This document shows positions 53,371 through 64,000 of a stretch of 64,000 nucleotides of DNA, one piece after another. The position numbers and the translations under genes are program-made. Source of the stretch: Owenia fusiformis (lineage: Eukaryota > Annelida > Polychaeta > Sabellida > Oweniidae); contig CAIIXF020000013.1 of assembly GCA_903813345.2 (NCBI GenBank), positions 344,805 to 408,804 of the forward strand, given 5' to 3'. Each line of letters starts with the position of its first letter. Position 1 is the stretch's first letter. Below the pieces are notes generated by a model. The model was given only the letters and a program-made list of their open reading frames with translations. It was not told where the DNA came from and did no database searches.

Positions 53371-56155
53371 GTGGGTTGATATAGTTGGCGAGAAATTGGG
53401 GGGGGGGGGGGGGGTGAAAGAAAGAAAGAAGAAGAACTAGAATGGTTAATTGAACTACTTTTCAGACACCATATCTCAAAAGTGGGTCAAAATACTTTGT
53501 GACGGCAAAAGGCTAACACTATTAACACACTTTCTACTACCTGTATACAAAATTTAAAAAAAATCATTTAAGGGTTCCGATAAGCTTCCCGTATAAAATG
53601 AAAATCTCCCTTTTATAAATGTGTGACGATCTATACTGTACCAATGTTATATAAAAGTTAGAGGTGTTGACACAACGACCTCGAGCCTTTGAACCCTTGA
53701 GTATTATTCCGGGATCGAGCCTTTTATACTAAATGGTGAGCAACACCAGAAACGAGCGTTCGATTTGCTAAACGATATGCGTCACCCTTTAAATGTAGTG
53801 TCAGACCTAGATTTTGGCATTTTGGTGTCCTAATTTTGAAGCAAAGAAGCTTTTGAGATTCCCTTCTTTTATATGCTTTCATTATGTTTAGCTGTACTCA
53901 GTCTATATCTCGTATTTTTACACTTCAAAAAATTATTTGGTCCCATTGATTTAACATGAGGCACCAAATTTAGCGATTTTTGAGATTTCAAAACGCCATA
54001 ACTTTTATTCCGGAAGTCAGATCGAAATTTGGTTTGCAGATTTGGATTCCTGAGATTTGTAACTCATACAATATATTTCGAGAGTTTTTTATTTTGACCT
54101 ACTTTCCCGACACCATATCTCAAAAATGGGTCAAAATACTTTCTGACGGCAAAAGGCTTACACTATAAGCATACTCTTGGCTATCTGTATACTAAATTTC
54201 GAAGAATATCATTAAAGTGTAGTGTCAGTATCTCAAAAATAAGGAAAAACTAAAAATTTGACCTAGATTTTGACCTGGGCCTTTTAGTGTCCAAAGGATG
54301 AGTCTGGGTATGAGTCAGGGTTTCGAATTTCAAAATCTGAATAACCTCAGACATTGTATATTTTATTTTACCTTAATATGTTATCTTTCTTATGAATGCC
54401 ATATTTTGCCATTTGGACAGTCAAATGAAGAAGATAATTGGCATCAAAGACTATACCTAATTCTGCACCATTATTTCTAAAAATAACAATGCCAAATTAT
54501 TTTTAGTGATTTTTCAAAATATAAGTGAGTAGATCCTCCAACTATTGTGGAATTGAACAAAAGAGTATTGAATGTAAGTTGTTGATCATTGGTGACTTGT
54601 GTCAATGGGTATTTAAAGGATTATAATATAAAAAAAACTGCAGGGTGCCCAAATTTTCTATTTCAATTCTGCTGTATATTGGTGATTTATTTCTTATGAA
54701 TTGAAGGTGAGCACAGGTGTAAGGTTTGAATTTTATCATTCATTTAAGTCACTAATAAGTTGAACTAACAGAATCAGCCAAAAATTCAAACCTTGCACTT
54801 GTGCTCTATGTTTAAAACAAAAGTTTAGTGAAATATTAGAGATATCAATAGGTAGCCATTTTGGATTTACTTCATCATGGCAAGACACTAGATATAGTAC
54901 TTCTAATGTGCAGTATGTTCCAAAAGACTGGCACCCAAGCAGCGCAGGACAGTAAGTAGTAAATCCATACTTGGGAAAGCAATTGAAACACTAAAAAGGA
55001 AGCCTCTCCCAGAGAAATCCTATATTTGCCAAAAATGTAGAGATACAATTTCTCACATCAAATGGCAGCTATCTTGTTTTCCTCCTTCAAATTAAAACTG
55101 GCGGGAAATTCAAAAGTTTGAAAAAATTAAAATCCTAAAATATGATTAAAAAATATGATTTTCTTTTTAATTCTTCATTGGTCTATAAGTTATTTCTACT
55201 TCATATTTCATTCATGTTGCAATTAGTGTTTTTTATACGATAACGACTATTTGTTTTTTGATGGGATACTTATTTTAACTCTCAGCAGGTGGTTCATTGT
55301 GCATCAAAATGATGGAAAAGTGCATACACTTATCAAATATAACTAGAACAGTAATAAAAACCATATTTCACATTCATTTGAGTGAAGGACCAAAATGGCA
55401 TATACCCGGACTCATCCTTTAGTAGCTGAGTAAGTAGCTAAGCAAGTAACTAGTTAAGTAATTAAGTAAGTAGTCAATTTAGGAATTTTTGGAAGTATAT
55501 ATGATCATTTTGCATCGTGGATACTGGCAAGTGCGAATTTCAAATTTCAAAATGGCGTAGAATCTGAACCGGGGGTCGGATTGCAATTTCAGATTCGGAT
55601 TCCTGAGGAAATTCCACCCCTAATTCATAACTCATACGTTAAATTTGGAGATTTTTTATTTTGACCTACTTTTCGGACACCATATTTCAAAATGGCTCAA
55701 AATACTTTCAGACGGCAAAAGACTAACACTATAGGCATACTTTTGGCTATTTGTATACCAAATTTCAAGGAATATTGTTAAAGTGTAGTGTCAGTTTCGC
55801 AAAATTAAGGAAAAACTCAAAATTTGACCTAGATTTGACTTTGGCCTTTTAGTGTTCAAATTTTGAGACAAAGTAAATTTTGAGGTCCACTTTTCTTGTA
55901 GGCTTTCATTAGGTTGGCTGCATTCAGTCTAAATCTTGTGTTTTTACAATTCATACTTTTTTTCAGCCCCATTGCATTAACATGGGACAACCAAAAACAA
56001 ACAAACAAAATCGGTAAGAGTAATCAAAAAACGATTTGCCCTTCAGAATTAGCTTTTTGTCATAAGTACATGATGAAAAAAACCGGAGCGAAAACATTGA
56101 AAGACGACTGAGAAAAGTGGTGAATTAGTGAAAATCCAAGATTTGACCTAGTTCT

Positions 56156-56168
56156 TGACCTATGACCT
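56156..56168 (-). promoter_or_regulatory. DR1-type AGGTCA repeat in a 5' module
   Basis: TGACCTATGACCT, i.e. AGGTCA-T-AGGTCA on the minus strand. This spacing is that of DR1 nuclear-receptor elements. Only the motif is seen. Confidence 0.3.
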
Positions 56169-58352
56169 AGATAAAAATTTGACCTAATTTCCCAGAAAGC
56201 CAGATACATTCCCTAGTCAACCATGTAGGTTGGATTAAGTAAGATGTTATAGTTGGAACGAAAATCTGTTAGGAGGAAGAAAGAAAAAGAAGAATAATTA
56301 TATTTCAAAACTAGGTCAAAATACCTTTTGACGGCAAAAGGCTGACACTATTAGCATACTCTTGGCTATCTGTATAGTAAATTTCAAAAAGAAATATTTG
56401 ATTGTAGTGTCAGGATCGTAAAAACAAGAAAAATCATAGATTTGACCTAGTTTTTGACCTTGGCATTCAAATGTCCAAATTTTGAATTAGGTTAGCTTTA
56501 CTGGTCCTCTAACTATTGTAGTTCATCTCTAATTTTATTTGTATCTGGTATTTTTCAATTCATGTATTTTCATTTTTCCCATTAACATAACATAGGGATA
56601 TTGTCATATCGGTCTTTCGAGATTTCAAAGCGCCAGAACTTCTGAACTGGAAGTTGGAATGAAATTTGGCTTGCAGATTCGGATTTCTGAGAAAATTCTT
56701 CCCTTAATTCATAACTCATACGTTGTATTTGGAAAATTTAATATTTTGACCTACATTTCGGACACCATATTTCAAAAGTGGGTCGAAATACTTTCTGACG
56801 GCAAAGGGCTAACACTATTAGCACTCTCTTTCCAACCTGTATACAAAGTTTTGAAGCAAATCATCTAAATATAGTGTCATAATCGCAAAAATAAGGAAAA
56901 CTATGAATTTGACCTAGATTTTGACCTAGGAATTTTGGTGTCCAAATTTTGGACCTAAGTAGCCTTCGAGGTCCCCTTCTTTCATAGGCTTTCATTATGT
57001 TAAGCTGTACTCAGTTCATATCTAGTATTTTACACTTCAAAAAAATCTTTTTTCGCATTGACATAATATGGAGCACCAAATTTGGCGATTTTTGAGCTTT
57101 CAAAACGTCATAACTTCCGAACCGGAAGTTGGATCAAAATTTGGTTTGCAGATTCGGATTCCTGAGAAAATTGTACCCTTAATTCATAACTCATACGTTA
57201 AATTTGGAGAACTTTTTATTTTGACCTACTTTTCAGACACCATATCTCAAAAGTGGGTCAAAATACTTTCTGACGGCAGAAGGCTAACACTATAAGCACA
57301 CTCTTTGCTACCTGTATACAAAATTTCGAAGCAAATCATTGAAGTGTATAATGTCAGAATCGCAAAAATAAGGAAAAACTATGAATTTGACCTAGATTTT
57401 GACCTAGGCATTTTGGTGTCCAAATTTTAAAGCTAGATAGCCTTCGAGGTCCCCTTCTTTTATAGGCTTTCAGAATGTTAAGCTGTTCTCCGTTTATATC
57501 TGGTATTTTACACTTCAAAAAAAATCTTTTTTCTCATTGACATAACATGGGGCACCAAATTTAGCGATTTTTGACCTTTCAAAACGCCATCACTTCGGAA
57601 CTGAAAGTTGGATTAAAATTTGGTTTGCAGATTCGGATTCCTGGGAAAATTCTACCCTTAATTCATAGCTCATATGTTAAATTTGGAGAACTTTTTATTT
57701 TGACCTACTTTTCGGACACCATATCTCAAAAGTCGGTCAAAATACTTTCTGACGGCAAAAGGCTTACACTATAAGCACACTCTTTGCTACCTGTATACAA
57801 AATTTTGAAGTAAATTATTAAAGTGTAGTGTCAGAATCGTAAAAATAAGGAAAAACTATGAATTTGACCTAGATTTTGACCTAGGCATTTTGGTGTCCAA
57901 ATTTTGAAGCTATGTAGCTTTTGAGGTCCCCTTCTTTTATAAGCATTCATTATGTTAAGCTGGACTCAGTCTATATCTTGTATTTTACACTTCGAAAAAG
58001 TCTTTTTTCCCATTGACTTAACATAGGCACCAAATTTAGCGATTTTTGAGCTTTCAAAACGCCATAGCTTCCGAACCGGAAGTCCGATCCAAATTTGGTT
58101 TGCAGTTTCAGATTCCTGAGATCATTCTACACTTATTTCATAACTCACATGTTGAATTTGGAGAATTTTTTGTTCTGACCTACTTTCCGGACGCCATATC
58201 TCAAAATCGGTAAGAGTAATCAAAAATCTGATGGCACACTTATGAAAGGGCTTTTTCTAAGCTACATGATGAAAGTAAGATGAAGGAGTTAGATGAAAGA
58301 TGTAGGAAGATAAATGTCAGAATGTTGAAAATGTAGGACGTGACCTAGTTCT

Positions 58353-58365
58353 TGACCTTTGACCT
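58353..58365 (-). promoter_or_regulatory. Consensus DR1 (AGGTCA-A-AGGTCA) in a 5' module
   Basis: TGACCTTTGACCT on the plus strand is the perfect DR1 consensus on the minus strand. It lies about 170-200 bp inside the 5' hairpin of the HINE-like element. Binding is untested. Confidence 0.35.
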
Positions 58366-58531
58366 AGATAAAAATTTGACCTAATTTCCCAGAAAGCCAG
58401 ATACATTCCCTAGTCAACCATGTAGGTTGGATTAAGTAAGATGTTATAGTTGGAGAGAAAATCTGTTAGGAGGAAGAAAGAAGAAGAAGAAGAAGAAGAA
58501 AAAGAATAATAAGAAAACAGGCAAAAACAAT

Positions 58532-58558
58532 AGACTCCAGATTTTCAATCTGGAGTCT
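58532..58558 (-). repeat. 5' terminal hairpin of a HINE-like element
   Basis: A perfect 12-bp stem (AGACTCCAGATT with AATCTGGAGTCT) and a 3-nt loop. The stem sequence reappears just inside the 3' ends of neighbouring elements (GACTCCAGATTT at about 58599, 60328 and 63182), making a subterminal inverted repeat as in HINE/DINE elements. Confidence 0.8.
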
Positions 58559-58563
58559 AATAA

Positions 58564-60293
58564 TAACTAGACATGTAAATTGAACAAGTTCAATTTAAGA
58601 CTCCAGATTTCACATTTTTATTAAGCTGAGTCATCCAGAACTTGTAAACTGAGTCATTCAGAATAAGCTGAGTCAGCTAGAATATAGACATTTAAGCAAC
58701 TTTTAAGAAGGCTATCTTCGACTCTATTACCTTAATATGGGGATATCATCATATCGACTTTTCGAGACTTCAAACCGCTATAACTATCTAACCAGAAGTT
58801 AGATCGAAATTTAGTTTAAAGATTCTGATTCCTGAGAAAATTCTACCCTTAATTCATAACTCATACGTTAAATTTGGATAATTTTTTATTTTGACCTACA
58901 TTTCGGACACCATATCTCAAAAGTGGGTCAAAAAACTTTCTTACGGCAGAAGGCTAACACTATAAGCACACTCTTTGCTACCTGTATACAAAATTTTGAA
59001 GCAAATCCTTAAAGTGTAATGTCAGAATCGCAAAAATAAGGAAAAACTATGAATTTGACCTAGATTTTGACCAAGGCATTTTTACGTCCAAATTTTAAAG
59101 CTAGATAGCCTTCGAGGTCCCCTCCTTTTATAGGCTTTCAGAATTTTAAGCTGTACTCAGTCTTTATCTGGTATTTTACACTTCAAAAAATCATTTTTCT
59201 CATTGACATAACATGGGGCACCAAATTTAGCGATTTTTGAGCTTTCAAAACCCCATAACTTTCGAACCGGAAGTCGGATCGTAATTTGGTTTGCAGATTT
59301 GGATTCCTGACAAAATTCTACCCCTAATTCATAACTCATACGTTAAATTTGGAATTTTTTTATTTTGACCTACTTTTTGGACACGCCATAACTTCCGAAC
59401 CGGTAGTCGGATCGAAATTTGGTTTGCAGATTCGGATTCCTGAGAAGATTCTACCCTTAATTCATAACTCATACGTTGAATCTGGAGAATTTTTTATTTT
59501 GACCTACTTTTCGGACACCATATCTCAAAAGTGGGTCAAAATACTTTCTGACGGCAAAAGGCTAACACTATAAGCACACTCTTTGCTACCTGTATACAAA
59601 ATTTTGAAGTAAATTATTAAAGTGTAGTGTCAGAATCGTAAAAATAAGGAAAAACTATGAATTTGACCTTGATTTTGACCTAGGCATTTTGGTGTCCAAA
59701 TTTTGAAGCTATGTAGCTTTTGAGGTCCCCTTCTTTTATAAGCATTCATTATGTTAAGCTGTACTCAGTCAATATCCTGTATTTTACACTTCGAAAAAGT
59801 CTTTTTTCCCATTGACTTAACATAGGCACCAAATTTAGCGATTTTTGAGCTTTCAAAACGCCATAACTTCCGAACGGGAAGTCCGATCTAAATTTGGTTT
59901 GCAGATTTGGATTCCTGAGAAAATTCTACATCTTTTTCATAGCTCACACCTTCGATTTGGAGCATGTTTAGGCGTGACCTACATTTCGGACGCCGTATCT
60001 CAAAATCGGTAAGAGTAATCAAAATTCTGATGTCATATCTTTGATTCGCCTTTTTCTAAGCTACACGATGAAAAAAAGATGAAGGAGTTACGAAGAATAT
60101 TGACGAAGATATGATGAAGAATGTTGAAAATGTAAGATTTGACCTAGTTCTTGACCTTTGACCTAGATAAAAATTTGACCTAATTTCCCAGAAAGCCGGT
60201 TTCAGTCTTTAGTTAACCATGTAAGTTAGATTAAGTAAGCTGTTATAGTTGACGAGAAATTTGGTGAGGAGGAAGAAAAAAGAATAATAATAA
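58564..60293 (-). mobile_element. HINE-like element, copy with 3' end at 58567
   Basis: The minus-strand 3' end consists of the subterminal GACTCCAGATT repeat, a perfect 9-bp-stem hairpin (58577-58596, AAATTGAAC-AA-GTTCAATTT) and CTAG (58567-58570) followed on the minus strand by TTATTATT. Internal units with GCGATTTTTGAG at about 59230 and 59840. The minus-strand 5' module is at about 60130-60290, but the long terminal hairpin is missing, so its 5' end may be truncated by the next insertion. Confidence 0.65.
60152..60164 (-). promoter_or_regulatory. Consensus DR1 in a 5' module
   Basis: TGACCTTTGACCT at the same module position as at 58353. Motif only. Confidence 0.35.
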
Positions 60294-60359
60294 CTAGATT
60301 TGTGAAATTGAACAAGTTCAATTTAAGACTCCAGATTTATTTGACCTAGATAGATCAGT

Positions 60360-60585
60360 AAAGAGCTGAGTAAGTAACTGAGTAATTAGCTGAGTAAGTA
60401 CCTTAGTAGTAGTTAAGTAAGTAGCTGAGTAAGTAACTGAGTAAAAAGCTGAGTAGGTAGCTGAGTAAGTAGCTGAGTAAGTACCTGAGTTAGTAGCTGA
60501 GTAAGTTGCTAAGGAAGTAATAACTAATTAAGTAATTGAGTAAGTAGTCAAATAAGTAGCTGAGTAGGTAGAGAGGTAAAGTAGG
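60360..60585. repeat. AGCTGAGTAAGT minisatellite
   Basis: A 12-bp unit (variants AACTGAGTAAGT, ACCTGAGTTAGT) repeated about 18 times. The same array occurs at 63215-63430, in shorter form at 55428-55475, and in reverse orientation inside the element at 18425-19370. Confidence 0.9.
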
Positions 60586-62994
60586 GTATGCAGGAATTTT
60601 TGAAAATATATTTGATCAATTCTGCATCGTGAATACTGGCAAGTGCGAATTTCAAACTTCAAAATGGCGTAGAATCTAAACCGGGGGTCGGATTGCAATT
60701 TTAATTTCAGATCCAGATTCCTGAGGAAATTCTACCCCTAATTCATAACTCATACTTTAAAATTGGAGAACTTTTTATTTTGACCTACATTTCGGACACC
60801 ATATCTCAAAAGTGGGTCAAAAAACTTATTGACGTCAAAATGTTAACATTATTAGCACACTCTTTGCTACAAGTTTACAAAATTTCGGAGAATATCATTG
60901 AAGTGTAGTGTCAGAATCGCAAAATAAAAAAAACTATGAATTTGACCTAGATTTTGAACTAGGTATTTTGGTGTCCAAACTTTGAAGGAAAGTAGCTTTT
61001 GAGGTCCCCTTCTTCTATGGGCTTTCATTATGTTTAGCTGTACTCATTCTATATCTCATATTTTTATACTTCAAAAAATTATTCGGTCCCATTGATTTAA
61101 CATTGGGCACCAAATTTAGCGATTTTTGAGATTTCAAAACGCCATAACTTCAGAACAAGTAGTCGGATCGAAATTTGGTTTGCAGATCTAGATTTCTGAG
61201 AAAATTCTACCCTTAATTCATAACTCATACGTTAAATTTGGAAAACTTTTAACTTTGGCCTACTTTTCGGACACCATATCTCAAAAGTGGGTCAAAATAC
61301 TTTCTGACGGCAAAACGCTAACACTATTAGCATACTCTTTGCTACCTGTATACAAAATTTTAAAGCAAATCATTTAAATATAGTGTCAGAATCGCAAAAA
61401 TAAGGGAAAACTATAAATTTGACCTAGATTTTGACCTAGGCATTTTGGTGTCCAAATTTTGGAGCTAAGTAGCCTTCGAGGTCCCCTTCTTTAATAGGCT
61501 TTCATTATATTAAGCTGTACTCAGTCTATATCTCGTATTTTACACTTCAAAAAAATCTTTTTTCCCATTGACATAACATGGGGCAGCAAATTTAGCGATT
61601 TTTGAGCTTTCAAAACACCATAACTTCTGAACAGGAGGTCGAATCAAAATTTGATTTGCAGATTCGGATTCCTGATAAAATTCTACCCCTTATTCATAAC
61701 TCATACGTTACATTTGAAGATTTTTTATTTTGACCTACTTTTGGGACACCATATCTCAAAAGTGGGTCAAAATACTTTTTGACGGCAAAAGGCTAACACT
61801 ATTAGCACACTCTTGGCTACATGTATACACAATTTCGAAGAATATAATTCAAGTGTAGTGTCAGAATCGCAAAAATAAGGAAAAGCTTTGAATTTGACCT
61901 AGATTTTTACCTAGGCATTTTGTTGTCCAAATTTTCAAGATTAGAAGGTTTTGAGGTCCCCTTCTTTTATGGGCTTCCATTATGTTTAGCTGTACTTAGT
62001 CTACATCTCGTATTTTACACTTCAAAAAAAAAAATTTTCCCATTGACATAACATGGGGCACCAAATTTAGCGATTTTTGAGCTTTTAAAACGCCATAACT
62101 TCCGAACCGGAAGTCGGATCGAAATTTGGTTTGCAGATTTGGATTCCAGAGAAAATTCTATCCTTAAGTCATAGCTCATACGTTAAATTTGGAAACTTTT
62201 TATTTTGACCTACTTTTCGGACACGCCATTACTTCCAAACCGGTAGTCGTATCGAAATTTGGTTTGCAGATTCGGATTCCTGAGAAAATTCTATACTTAA
62301 TTCATAACTCAAACGTCAAATTTTGAGAATTTTTTATTTTGACCTACTTTTCGGACACCATATCTCAAAAATGGGGCAAAATACTTTCTGACGGCAAAAG
62401 GCTCACACTATTAGCAGACTCTTAGCTACATGTATACAAAATTTCGAAGAATATAATTAATCTGTTGTGTCAGAATCGCAAAAATAAGGAAAAACTTTGA
62501 ATTTGACCTAGATTTTGACCTAGGCATTTTGGTGTCCAAATTTTGAAGCTAGATGGCTTATGAGGTCCCCTTCTTTTAAAAGCTTTCATTATATTTAGCT
62601 GAACTCAGTCTATATTTCGTATTTTTCACTTCAAAAAAATCTTTTTTCCCATTGACTTAACATGGGGCACCAAATTTAGCGATTTTTGAGCTTTCAAAAC
62701 GCCATAACTTCCGAACGGGAAGTCGGATCAAAATTTGGTTTGCAGATTCGGATTCCTGAGAAAATTCTACCCTTATTTCATAGCTCATATGTTAAATTTG
62801 GAGAACTTTTTGGTTTTGACCTACTTTCAGGACGCCATATCTCAAAATCGCTAAGAGTAATCAAAAAACGGATGGCACACTCTCGATTTGTTTTTTTCTA
62901 AGCTACATGTAGAAACTAAGGTGAAGTAGTTACGACAAACAACAACGAAGATAATTGACAGAATGTTGATTTGACCTTGATTTGACCTAGTTCT

Positions 62995-63007
62995 TGACCC
63001 TTGACCT
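62995..63007 (-). promoter_or_regulatory. Imperfect DR1 in a 5' module
   Basis: TGACCCTTGACCT, one change from the DR1 consensus, at the same position as in the other copies. Confidence 0.25.
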
Positions 63008-63148
63008 AGATAAAAATTTGACCTAATTTCCCATCATCCCAGGTACTGCCCCTAGTTGATCATGTAAGCAGCTTAAAGTAAATTCTTTTAGTTGGTGAGA
63101 AATCTGGGAAGGAGGAAGATTCTGAAAGAATAATAATAATAATAATAA

Positions 63149-64000
63149 CTAGATTTGTGAAATTGAACAAGTTCAATTTAAGACTCCAGATTTATTTTAC
63201 CTAGATAGATCATTAAAGAGCTGAGTAAGTAACTGAGTAATTAGCTGAGTAAGTACCTTAGTAGTAGTTGAGTAAGTAGCTGAGTAAGTAACTGGGTAAA
63301 AAGCTGAGTAGGTAGCTGAGTAAGTAGCTGAGTAAGTACCTGAGTTAGTAGCTGAGTAAGTTGCTAAGTAAGTAATAACTAATTAAGTAATTGAGTAAGT
63401 AGTCAAATAAGTAGCTGAGTAGGTAGAGAGGTAAAGTAGGGTATGTAGGAATTTTTGAAAGTTTATTTGATCAATCTGCATCGTGAATACTGGCAAGTGC
63501 GAATTTCAAACTTCAAAATGGCGTAGAATCTAAACCGGGGGTCGGATTGCAATTTTTGCTACAAGTATACAAAATTTCGGAGAATATCATTGAAGTGTAG
63601 TGTCAGAATCGCAAAATAAGAAAAAACTATGAATTTGACCTAGATTTTTTAAACTAGGTATTTTGGTGTCCAAACTTTGAAGGAAAGTAGCTTTTGAGGT
63701 CCCCTTCTTCTATGGGCTTTCATTATGTTTAGCTGTACTCATTCTATATCTCGTATTTTTACACTTCAAAAAATTATTCGGTCCCATTGATTTAACATGG
63801 GGCACCAAATTTAGCGATTTTTGAGATCTCAAAACGCCATAACTTCAGAACAAGTAGTCGGATCGAAATTTGGTTTGCAGATCTAGATTTCTGAGAAAAT
63901 TCTACCCTTAATTCATAACTCATACGTTAATTTTGGAAAACTTTTTACTTTGGCCTACTTTTTGGACACCATATCTCAAAAGTGGGTCAAAATACTTTCT
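63149..64000 (-). mobile_element. HINE-like element running off the window
   Basis: CTAG (63149-63152), hairpin (63160-63179), subterminal GACTCCAGATTT and the AGCTGAGTAAGT minisatellite (63215-63430) repeat 60294-60690 almost base for base. The internal unit continues to the window end, with a deletion near 63555 relative to the neighbouring copy. Confidence 0.68.

Larger units (their letters stand above)
52610..53436 (-). mobile_element. 5' module of a HINE-like element, split by a nested insertion
   Basis: The segment 52610-52731 (AGTGAAAACTAACGATTTGA and the TGACCT-rich run) and 53371-53397 (GGTTGATATAGTTGGCGAGA) match consecutive parts of the same module at 56130-56300, 58340-58500 and 60130-60290. 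The module is interrupted at TTAA by the element at 52732-53370. It ends in a 17-G run (53398-53414) and an AAGAAAGAAGAAGAA tract. Confidence 0.6.
53437..58560 (-). mobile_element. HINE-like element cluster with roughly 480-bp internal units
   Basis: Read on the minus strand, the cluster begins with a 27-nt hairpin (58532-58558; 12-bp perfect stem AGACTCCAGATT) and ends at CTAG (complement at 53437-53440) beside a TTC/TTA-rich tract. Inside, a unit of about 480 bp recurs: GCGATTTTTGAG near 53973, 57088, 57564 and 58041, with GAAATTTGGTTTGCAGATT, TTGACCTACTTTTC, GACGGCAAAAGGCTAACACT and GAATTTGACCTAGATTTTGA. A second 5' module at 56130-56300 and a minisatellite at 55428-55475 suggest at least two elements fused or nested here. 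Non-coding; short plus-strand frames repeat with the unit. Confidence 0.6.
60294..63148 (-). mobile_element. HINE-like element, copy with 3' end at 60294
   Basis: CTAG (60294-60297), 20-nt hairpin (60305-60324), subterminal GACTCCAGATTT, a 12-bp AGCTGAGTAAGT minisatellite (60360-60585), then roughly 480-bp internal units (GCGATTTTTGAG near 61120, 61590, 62072 and 62685) and the TGACCT-rich 5' module at about 62960-63140. The plus-strand left end abuts a (AAT)n tract. Confidence 0.68.

Noticed and set aside
56659-62901. Recurring 65-75-codon frames with KFGLQIRIPEKILPL
   Set aside because: Each is the same part of the roughly 480-bp repeat unit, without start conservation or splice context. 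Synonymous-type conservation was not apparent.
1-64000. tRNA, rRNA or small RNA genes
   Set aside because: No cloverleaf-like A/B box pair or rRNA-like segment was recognised by eye; a dedicated covariance-model search was not possible.

Overview
The window is eukaryotic (metazoan) genomic DNA: AT-rich, made of short exons with GT..AG introns inside a dense field of transposable elements, fold-back elements and minisatellites. The spliced gene is a RECK orthologue. The repeat style (hairpin-headed families followed by GTCC-type simple repeats, a Helentron-class element and its satellites) fits a lophotrochozoan, probably a mollusc, but that assignment is an inference.

Layout. 1-24.2 kb has no host gene. 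It holds a palindromic element (about 1.05-1.63 kb), a TA-flanked MITE (2.4-2.7 kb), a TTAA-flanked piggyBac-like MITE (3.07-3.41 kb), a 150-bp satellite (4.06-7.76 kb) split by a hAT-like insertion, a roughly 40-bp minisatellite (8.5-8.9 kb), a 2.3-kb terminal-inverted-repeat element filled with 338-bp tandem units (11.05-13.33 kb), two LINE 3' fragments in opposite orientation (13.5-15.6 kb), and a field of degenerate repeats (15.6-24 kb) that contains a complete hairpin-ended Helitron-like element (18.43-19.37 kb) and a mariner-like MITE (22.7-23.1 kb). At 24.2-25.1 kb there is a fold-back structure made of inverted minisatellites.

26.2-36.9 kb carries an apparently intact autonomous Helentron gene: a small basic first exon, a 1.1-kb intron, then an uninterrupted frame of more than 3,100 codons. 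It encodes an OTU protease, a second cysteine-protease-like domain, an 18-residue tandem repeat, zinc-binding cysteines, a Helitron HUH/Y2 Rep nuclease, a PIF1-type helicase and a C-terminal exonuclease-endonuclease-phosphatase (EEP) domain. Broken copies of its 3' end follow it.

41.2-47.0 kb holds the last nine recognisable coding exons of RECK on the plus strand (cysteine-rich, Kazal and VWC-like modules, GPI signal). All splice phases agree, but there is one in-frame stop in the penultimate exon. Its introns and flanks contain tandem-filled elements, MITEs and a decoy-splice-site repeat. A nearly perfect 1,226-bp tandem duplication lies just downstream.

52.6-64 kb is an array of minus-strand, non-autonomous Helitron/HINE-like elements. 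Each is built of roughly 480-bp internal units, an AGTAAGT-type minisatellite, a 5' hairpin module rich in AGGTCA half-sites, and a 3' hairpin followed by CTAG next to (TTA)n. They belong to the same family as the 18.4-kb element. The Helentron protein could be the machinery that moves them, but its own termini were not found, so this link is not proven.
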